Positions 56,171-64,000 of a DNA stretch of 64,000 nucleotides are shown here, in pieces (the first letter of the stretch is position 1; every line of letters starts with the position of its first letter). Below the pieces are notes generated by a model. The model was given only the letters and a program-made list of their open reading frames with translations. It did no database searches and was not told the origin of the DNA. Position numbers and translations under genes: made by a program. The stretch covers positions 4,716,952-4,780,951 of the forward strand of contig JAJEKV010000005.1 in assembly GCA_021234155.1 (NCBI GenBank). Direction: 5' to 3'. This stretch comes from Isoetes taiwanensis. Its lineage: Eukaryota > Streptophyta > Lycopodiopsida > Isoetales > Isoetaceae.

Positions 56171-57941
56171 TGGGCTTGCTTGTGTATTCCTTCTCTAGCC
56201 GCTAGATAGTTGTCCAAAATATATCTACCTGGCAGAAAAGCTGATTGCTCCCTTCCAATAACCCTGTTTAGGATAGGCTTAAGACGGTTGGCGATGCCTT
56301 TCATAATTACCTTATATAAGACATTTGTTAGTGCAATGGGACGCCATTCCCCAAGTGATAGAGGTCTAGAAACTTTTGGGACCAAGGTGATGAATCATGC
56401 CGCTAGAGTAGGATGTAATGAGCAAGAGGACCAAGCCCCCCAAACAACCTTCACAAAGTCTAGTCCAAGAGCATCCCAGAACTCCACAAAGAATTCAGGA
56501 GGAAAGCCATCAGGGCCTGGGGACTTCCTAGAGGCCAAAGAGCATAGTACTTTAAATATCTCATCTTCGCCCGGCTGAGACAATAAAGCTTGGTTTTCAT
56601 CCACAGTAATCTTATGTGCCCAATCAATCTGGGCCAACCAAAAAGAGATTTGGGATTGATAAGAGGATGGAGATTGTCTTCTTTGAATTGAGCCTGAAAG
56701 CTATCCCGAATAAATGCCTTGATATCCCCAGGATCAATAAGTGTGTTTTGACAATTATCCTTAATTGAAGTAATACTGTTCTCTGCTAATCTGGCCCCTG
56801 CCAATCTAAAGAAGCACTTAGAATTTTCATGGTCTGACTCCGCGTACCACTTTGTTTTGAAACGGACCGCAGCCCCCTTAGCTTCCTCCTCCTCAATGGC
56901 TTTGGCTTTTGTTTCCAGTTCCTCCTCTGAGGATTGCTTGTCTCTATTGTGGGGATCTAATAACAGTTCTTGCTTGACTACCCTAAGAAGGTTATATACG
57001 GCATCTTTTTCTTTCTTGAATTTCAAGCACTTGTGCTTGCCCCATTTCTTGATCCACATTTTCATAAGGCTAATCTTTTTAACCCACGCCTTCATGGAAG
57101 GGAGGCATTCCGTATTAGTTAGAGAAGCCAAGAAAATCCTAAAGGGTCTGCAGAAAGCCTCCTTCCCTAGTAGAGAGGTATTAAACTTGAAAGGCACATT
57201 CCCTCCTCTTCTTTTAGTAGGGATACTCTCCAATATTAACTTTTGTGGCACATGGTCTGAATGCGAGAAAGCAAGCTCTCCTTCGACATAACATCTGTCC
57301 ATGAAGGAGGCTGTCCTATTAGCCATGTAGAACCTGTCTAATAAGCAGTATACTCTGTCATGCCCCTTCTGCTTATTAGACCAGGAAAATGCAGCGTTAG
57401 ATGGAGGAATTAGGGAGAAGCCAACGCTGTTCAAAAGAGAGTTTCACGTAATTTCTTCCTCTTGTAGCAAATTCCTGTGCAACCCAATTTTTTGATCCCA
57501 TACATCTGTCATATTCAGATCCCCTCCAAGGATCCAATTTTCAGCTCCAAAACCTTGATGAGTTATCCAGAGCTCAATCTCTCTCCACATAGCTGCCCTT
57601 TCTGCAGGTATATTAGAGGCATAAATGTTGATGAGCCCCCATATACAATTATTTGTTTCAAAAATTACAACCTGCCATCTACCACTTCCCCCTGCATATT
57701 GATACTTTTGGACTTGTCCCTTCCATAAGATACAAGTGCCTCCTTTAGTTCCTTCAGCCGCACAGCTAAAGGAGGAGTAATTACCTCCAATCCAACTGCC
57801 AATAGACCTGGCCTCAAAGTCTGGAAGTCTATGCTCCTGTAGAAGGATGACATACGCCTTCATAGACATGATAGCTGCTAACACTCGCCCACGCTTAAGA
57901 ACACCCTTAATGCCACGCAAATTCCATGAGACAATAATCAT
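56014..57941 (-). pseudogene. LINE ORF2 endonuclease and RT first half
   Basis: From ATG at 57941: IIVSWNLRGIKG, VILLQEHRLP (catalytic Glu), WKGQ, GLINIYAS and ILGGDLNMTD (GDLN for the usual GDFN), then after a frame change HSDHVPQKLIL (near 57270). A basic linker and RT motifs follow: SRPLSLGEWRPIALTN, NRLKPILNRVIGREQSAFLPG and RYILDN (56385-56170). The ORF2 ATG overlaps the ORF1 TGA as ATGA. Breaks near 57440, 56640 and 56390 make it inactive. Confidence 0.85.
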
Positions 57942-60900
57942 AAGTTGAAAGTTGTGGGACAGCCAACTATACCATTGTCATCAGCAGAGTTGCTAAAAGA
58001 AGAGGTCGAAGCTTTCTTCCTTTTCATCTCACCTAAGTTATCTGGATTCATATTTGCATCCAACTTATTTTTCTTACCTATTAGAGCAAATGGGTTCTCT
58101 AGCATCTCCACGTCATCTACTGTATCTGTATCAGTATCTGCCCAATTGGAGTTGCCTTTATGGTTTCCCAGAGCCGATTCAAGGAGCCATGCTCCTCGTA
58201 TATTCTTGGTTATCATACCTGCGAGAACCCCCTTCTCAAGAGAAGATACCTCTGAGATATACTTAGATAGAGCTGACATTGGTTGTGGAGAGTCTGCACA
58301 TTTAGAGTTCACCATGTCATGGGAGCCTCTAGATTTCCTGGCCAGATTTCTAGCTCTTATACCATGTTTGGAGGCCACCACTTGCCATTGAGTCTCCCCA
58401 CCCAAGGTGTCCACTTTAGAACTTGGCACACTCGGGGTCGCGTTTCCAGGCACACCGGATGAAGAAGGGGTAGCGAAAGCTGGTTCGGGAGCGGGAGTAA
58501 ATGGGGGAGTGACCCAACCTGGAGGGGAACATGTGTCCCTTGAGGGGCTTCTCTCTGTGTGTCGTCTTCAGTCACATGCACATGCTCTCTGTCATTGCCC
58601 TCGGAGGCACTTTGATCATTGACGTTTGCATGGCTTGGTTTAATCACTTCTTCTAGTTCCACATTGGGGAACATCCTCCTTATTTTTCATCCATTTAATA
58701 GCTTGAGTAAAAACTTAAAGCAACACATTCCACTTTTCACGGTCACTCCTTTGGGGATCTGCGTGTTGGCTGTGATGGCAACACAGATTCTAGGCCCTTT
58801 GGCAATAGAGTGAGATACATATGAGCCTAACGTGTGGGCAATAGACTTTAGGAACTCCGGGACTAGTAGGTCTGGTGGAAGATACTCTATTTCAAACCAG
58901 CAAGGGATTTTGATAGCGGAAAGCTTATTAGGGAGAAAGCCTGGCGTGTAAAACTGGTACAAAATCAAGCCTCCTGCAAATGGGTCTGCTGTACGGGCAA
59001 CTAATCTATCCACAGCTGCTTCACTGTCAAATATGATGAGAAAAAAGTTGTTACCCAGTGCCTTTAGCGATTGGTGTTGGGGCAAACCTAACCTCTTCAG
59101 GTGAGCTGATAGCCATGAGTTTAACCTGCGCAGGTCCAGGAAACCCCCAGTAAAGAAGCCCACTACTGAGCGTGAGATCAAACTTTCCAGATACCTTTTG
59201 TGCATCTCGTGATCAATTTCAGCCACTGGGAAATTATCTTCTGTCTGCACATTAGTGCCATTGACCAATCCAGGCTCATTATTTGTAGTTACTACCCCAG
59301 GATTCTGAACGAGACCTTTCTGTAACGCTTGGAGAGCCTCCGTGACTCTTGTGCTTCTGTTAGTAGCATGGGTTTGCTTTTGAATCCACTCCGAGAATCT
59401 CGGCTTGTTCACTATTCTCACTGAATCCTGTCCATTCCAAGCTGTACCCTTTGGATGATTCACCCTGTTTTGTGTAAAATTCCCTTGGCTAGCATCATTC
59501 CCATCATTATGAAGCTCTGATCCAATATTCTTTCCCCTGTTTACTGCCCTGCTTTCTAGAGATGAGTAGTCCACCTCGGTTTCTTTCTTATTTACTTCGG
59601 TTTCTACTTCTTCCATAGGTGAAGCTTCCATGGATGATTCTGACCTGCTAGATTGTATGGGTATTCCCTGTCCACATGCTCTGCCTCCTGTCCCTGCTCC
59701 TAACATTCCATCTTTCACTTTCTGGATAGCTCCGATAGCGCAAGCGCTTGCCTTGGCAGCCAGATCACCCCCTGCAGTTGCTTTACCTACTCCATTGTAT
59801 TGTGCTCCCTTTGGGGAATGGTCTTTACCCTGTGAAGCAGGAGCGGCAGCAAAAGGGCCTGGAATTATATCAGACGGATTAGGGAGATGAGTTACCTTGC
59901 ACTGGGCAGAAGCCCCAATTACTGGATAAGGATTAATGGAAGCCCCATCCTCTGGGGACGATTTTCCAGCCCCTGAATCCGTCCATTTGGCTGTTGTCCA
60001 GCCTGAACTGATGCTGGCAGGGCGAGTAGGAGGCCATGGGGCCCCGTTGTGCACTCCTGAGTCGAACCCAGGTCGGTTCCCAGCAGTCGGCAAGGCTGCC
60101 GCTTTTCGCCTGAGCTCAGCCAACTTATTATGTAGAGCCCCATTCTTCTCATTTCTTCCTACACTATTATTCCTTTCTGTCTCAGCATTTTTCCTTGTTT
60201 GGAGCTCACAACTAACACCGATTCCGCTCAATCCCTCCCAGAAGTTGGGGCTTTTGCCTCATTTGCATGTGTTACGGGTTTTAGCACAACTAGGCGATTA
60301 TGTCAGTGTTGTGAGATGCACGTGATAGAGGATGAGCACCATGCCCTCCAGCGGTGCCCAGCATATGCCCATGTCCGAGCAGTGCACACTGATCTTAGAT
60401 GCTCTGACACACCGCTACATCAGTTACTCGCATCACCTATGGTAGCGTCATTAGGAGCTTACATCCTGCAGGTTTCGGCCGTCAGACTGGCTCTTCTGGG
60501 GCATGGTATTTGAGAGCCTATTGTTAGGGTTTTTCCTCCCAAGTGGGGGTTTTTTCATCCCGATAGTAGGGTTCTACTGTACAGTTACATTGTTTGTTTT
60601 TGGTGTTGGGGTTTTTTGAATTTTTTGCCTGTTCTCTGCATGTACCGTCTCATAGGCCTCTGGCCTCCGTGGACGTTAAAATAAACTTCCTTCCTTCCTT
60701 CCTTCCTTCCAATATCGCTTCACCTACATTGCCATTTGCTCTATTTGGGGAGAGATCTATACTTTGTGAAGCTGGGGCGGCTAATGATGGACCTAGATTC
60801 TTATCAGACAAGCAGAGGAGCAGATTTACCTTGTGCAGGGCAAAAGCCCCAATATTTGGATCCGATTTGTTGGAAGTCCCAGCGATTGGGGGCGATATGA

Positions 60901-61066
60901 AGGCCCCTGAAACCTGTCGGTTGGCTGTTGTCCAGCCTGATCCCACAGTGGCAGTATAAATCGGGGGCCCTGGGCCACCGTCGTGAGTACCTGGGTCTTT
61001 CCCTGGTCGGTTTCCGGCAGCTGCCAAAGCGGCCGTCTGAGCTTCGAGCGACATTTTTTCACCCAT
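57938..61066 (-). pseudogene. LINE ORF1 protein, DUF4283 type, disrupted
   Basis: The largest intact part, 60231-58687 (514 codons), has a Ser/Ala/Asn-rich N-terminus and a DUF4283 domain near residues 340-505 (RSVVGFFTGGFLDLRRLN, LGNNFFLIIFDSEAAVDRL, IPCWFEIEYLP). A frame change at 58680 leads to 58674-58357 and then 58453-57938, which ends ...TTFNL at the TGA overlapping ORF2. Upstream, 61066-60710 (MGEKMSLEAQTAAL...) is a diverged copy of the ORF1 stretch at about 59790-60150; both contain AGNRPG and SGWTTA and end NxVGxA. A nested plus-strand LINE end lies between the two copies. DUF4283 proteins of plant L1s bind the element RNA. Confidence 0.8.
60235..60708 (+). mobile_element. Nested plus-strand LINE 3' end with (TTCC)n tail
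   Basis: The frame reads QCCEMHVIEDEHHALQRCPAYAHV, the zinc-binding ORF2 terminus seen also at 27.9 kb (VEDECHTLQSCPAY). A GGGTTTTT-rich UTR follows, then the shared terminus CCGTCTCATAGGCC...CCGTGGACGTTAAAATAAA and CTTCC repeats to 60708. It is 5' truncated; the left border is approximate. Confidence 0.7.
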
Positions 61067-61068
61067 TC

Positions 61069-61082
61069 GAGACTATCGTTGT
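61069..61082. repeat. LINE target-site duplication, 5' side
   Basis: GAGACTATCGTTGT, identical to 53184-53197, marking the 5' end of the LINE at 61068. Confidence 0.9.
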
Positions 61083-62129
61083 AGATGCATGATTAGCTTT
61101 ATTTTCTCTTCCTCTCGATATGGGGCAACCCCCTATTGCGATAGCAACCTTTTTGGGTTGCCCAAAGGCCAAACCCTAGGAATGGTAGTGGAGGACAAAG
61201 CATGTATACTGAATAATCAATATAGAAGGTGGAGATGGAGGCGCAGATGTGTTCACAGGGGTGGAATGATTTGGAGCTAATATTCAAAGAAAAAGATGTC
61301 GTTCCCATGCGTGTTTCTATTTATATTTGAAGTCGACTGGATGTGCAACTGAAAAAGACATTGGCGATGAGCAGTAGGACTGGAGAAGTAGTTTCTAAAG
61401 ATTGAGACGTGTCAATAAAGGATTACTACAGAACTCGGCTTTGAACAGTGGACTGCTTGTGGGCGGTAATATGTGCATGTCTGTCCTGTGATAAGTGCAC
61501 TGTAGTATAAGGTACGTTCCTAGCATGTCATGTCGTGATGTATGCAGATTTATTATATGCATAGAAGTTAGATGAAGTTGAGGAATTTTAGAGTGTGTTT
61601 CTGAATCCTAGAAGATGTCAATGCAATATAGATTCATGTAAAACAATCGAGTGCAATATGGTAAAGAATGTAGGCAATTCAAGGAGAGCTACATCTTAGT
61701 CTAGGCCCAATGTTTGCAGGAAAAACCACAGCATTGTTGCAGAATATAGATGCACAAATAAAAATCGGAAGGTTAGTTAGAGAATCCCATGATTTATTGC
61801 AGTGAAAAAAATATGTATTGAATTTATGAATTGGTGGATGCCTATCAATATGAAGGTTGTAGCTTATCCCAATAACTACATTGATTGATAGAAGAAGAGG
61901 TGGAGGTCTAACCCTAATAATCGGCCTCGATACCAACCAATAAGAACCATTGACTTTGCATGGACAGCTGAAGGGATGCCTTTCTGTTTTGATCCCAAGC
62001 AGCGTGGGCTCTATGTTACGAGACCTGATTGTTAATGAAGATAAGAATGATGTTAGGGATGAATAATAGACTTGTCTTTGCTTGCGTAAAATGTGGTATC
62101 TTAAAATTCAACTAGCATTTTTTCTCTAA
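61083..62129. other. Unannotated
   Basis: No gene supported. Short frames on both strands lack motifs. Confidence 0.45.
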
Positions 62130-63070
62130 ATGAAATGGTGTTGTAGAGCATTGGACAATGGTCTTATTGCTCCTAGCGCATGGCTAATGGATCGCAAGTA
62201 ATTTGAAACCAATATACTGGATCGCAAGTAATTTGAAACCAATATACTGATGATATATTTTTTTTGGTGGAGGCTAGTAAAGGGACTTATTCTCTACTTA
62301 TTCTTTGTAGCCTTATGTTGTTTGTTGAATTGGCAAAAGTGTAGTGCAATTTGAGAACTGGACAGTCCAGCCCTTAGTTGTTTGTCGCATATCCTTGGAA
62401 ACTTGTTCCTTCGAGCACTACTTCCAAGTTGCTTGGGATTCCTTTTGGAATGGAGATTTCAGTAGCTCAGGCATAGGATCAGGCCATTTTCAGTCTTCAA
62501 ATGCATTTCCTTTGGTGGAGAGGTGCTTCTTTATCAATGGCCAGAAGAATACAAGTAGTTAAGTCTATTCTCTATAATACGTATGCATATGTGGTTTCAG
62601 CGTTGCTAGCTCTTCCTCACAAGTTTAAAGAGATCATTGCGCTAGTTCGGAACTTTGTGTGGGGTGGCAACGAGATAGATGCTGTGGTAAAAAGCGCATG
62701 GAGCAAATGAATCTGCCCCAAAAGGATGGTGGCCTATATATATCTGATCTCAAATACAGTCATATGGAATGTGTCTGCTTGTTCAGTCTTTGGAGCACTG
62801 TGTTCTTTTTGGCAAACCTACCATTAAACCTCGTTCGCCTTGGTCTCTCTTCTATCCGCTCAAGCCGTTCTCGCGTGCATCTCCCTTTCTGAAAGGTCTG
62901 TTGAATGCCTGGAAAATCGTGTTGGCCATTGACCCACTGCATTGCATGCAAACCTCTTCTCCCTTTTTGTGGCTTCCCTTTGAATCTTGTTGAGGGCAAG
63001 GCTTTTGACCAACTGGCCAGCGTTTCCAAGATTTTCTCTTGTGGTTAGCAGCCACTTGGGCTCAGTTGTC
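62130..63070 (+). mobile_element. LINE RT C-terminal relic
   Basis: It begins near MANGSQV and NQYTDDIFFLVEAS (catalytic YADD changed to YTDD, about 62245), with a 31-bp tandem duplication of GGATCGCAAGTAATTTGAAA... just before. It continues through MARRIQVVKSILYN, FKEIIALVRNFVWGG, KSAWSKMNLPQKDGGL and ISDLKY, typical of the region after the RT in plant L1-like elements. Several stops and frame changes. Same family as the minus-strand relic at 19.6-20.3 kb. Confidence 0.75.
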
Positions 63071-64000
63071 CTAGAATGCCATATGCCTATGAAGATAGCA
63101 GCTAACCTGATCTTGTAAATCCTAATCCATCCAAGACTCCATATGAGCTTTTTATATATATACCCAACAAATGATTCATGTTGGAACAACCCAACATAAT
63201 CTATCGTTTACTCTCCCAATACCCTTCAACCTCTATAATCTGTATGAACCTGAAGAAATGCTTTGGTTCATCCTTGATCTGTCAAGAAAGTTCTGGTGAC
63301 CTCTTCTGATCTGGTAGAGCTTCGATGGATTATTCTGACTTGCAACCTTTGATAGATAGGTAAACCATCACAAAAATCAAGTCAAGACAAATACACAATT
63401 GTACTTTTTAACAATAACTTGCAATCATAAAGCTTAGGGTAAATGACAAACGACATGTAATCGTAGGTAAAACTTCAAGAATCATACAAATAGCCAAACC
63501 CCACCATATAAACAAGGGATTGCCAAAAAGAAGAGGAGAGGAGAACAAAGAAGCAAACAACTAGACAAAGTAAAAGATTTAACTTGTTCACTTGCCAAGT
63601 GTTCAGGTATATTTCAAAATACTCCCATCGCACCTGCAAACAAGGGATTGCCCTTTGGAACAACCCAAGAAAGGATCTGAATCATCTCTAGGCTTTTATG
63701 ACATATATAATTATAAACGTCCACAACACACATACGATGTACTAGATTAAATACACTTAAGGCTTCCAAGGAAAGATTAAACGCCCTTAGGCTTGCATAA
63801 ATCTTCATAGCGTACCAAAACATCAAGTATGAGAAAATCGAATCTTTTTAACATTGGGAACATTCACTAGAACTCTTTCCAAATAATAATACTATGGTCT
63901 TTACTCTACATCTAGGACGTATGCTAAGCTTACTGTAATTCATAATTATCTCTAAATACTTGGTATGATTCTCCTTTTCCATGTATTATTCTGCTTTTCC
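63071..64000. other. Unannotated AT-rich end of window
   Basis: Nothing supported. Part of it (63480-63520 and 63630-63665) shares AACAAGGGATTGCC, a short repeated string. Confidence 0.45.

Larger units (their letters stand above)
53198..61068 (-). mobile_element. 7.9-kb L1-like LINE with 14-bp TSD and nested LINE pieces
   Basis: The element reads leftwards from 61068 to an A-rich tail at 53198-53208. It has ORF1 (DUF4283 type), then ORF2 with endonuclease, reverse transcriptase and C-terminal zinc-binding regions. The exact TSD at both ends shows one insertion event and near-complete length. It has since received two other LINE fragments: one in the RT (55436-56170, same strand) and one in ORF1 (60235-60708, opposite strand). 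Frameshifts in both ORFs make it inactive. About 360 bp at the 5' end repeat the N-terminal ORF1 region. Confidence 0.9.

Noticed and set aside
59630-60325. Plus-strand ORFs opposite the LINE ORF1
   Set aside because: They are shadows of the minus-strand ORF1, whose DUF4283 domain identifies the coding strand.

Overview
This window is nuclear DNA of a land plant with a transposon-rich genome. The evidence is spliced genes with GT-AG introns, a plant-type Golgi methyltransferase gene, and fragments of plant XRN exoribonuclease, UFD2-type E4 ubiquitin ligase and DUF4535 genes, all in a background of nested LTR, LINE and TIR elements. A DUF4874/DUF4832 secreted protein and a DNA N4/N6-methylase-like relic point weakly to a seedless plant such as a fern, lycophyte or bryophyte. 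The species cannot be fixed from sequence alone.

Only two host genes look intact, both on the minus strand: a three-exon secreted DUF4874/DUF4832 protein (6688-7817) and a single-exon membrane-anchored SAM methyltransferase (29568-30908). The rest is mobile or decayed DNA.

Layout: 0.1-4.2 kb holds a broken DNA-methylase-like gene, a small three-exon gene fragment and short palindromic repeats. 4.2-6.7 kb is unannotated with small duplications and a GC-rich hairpin. 7.8-11.6 kb is almost featureless. 11.6-20.3 kb holds decayed LINEs and a Ty3/gypsy relic. 20.63-24.0 kb is a candidate TIR element carrying exons of protein disulfide isomerase and UFD2, set in a degenerate satellite. 25-29.2 kb holds repeats, a SINE-like sequence and a LINE 3' end. 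31.9-48.7 kb is one nested block: a TR-GAG-type LTR element in the arrangement LTR-gag-LTR-gag-LTR, flanked by a 5-bp target duplication (TTTTA), whose third LTR was later split by a 6.65-kb CACTA-type transposon carrying captured host exons. 48.7-50.1 kb holds two long hairpins and a tandem tRNA-like sequence. 50.47-53.03 kb is a small complete LTR element with TSD GAGTT. 53.2-61.07 kb is a 7.9-kb LINE with a 14-bp TSD, itself containing two other LINE 3' fragments. 62.1-63.1 kb is another LINE relic.

The most interesting content is the gene traffic. Two separate TIR elements carry splice-competent exons of unrelated host genes (DUF4535 and XRN in one; UFD2 and disulfide isomerase in the other), with intron phases kept, which indicates capture at DNA level. 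A second notable pattern is that differences between the three LTR copies cluster at CAG/CTG and CCGG sites and are mostly small substitution-indel patches. That looks more like consensus error at CHG-methylated cytosines than true mutation, so some frameshifts reported here may be assembly artefacts.
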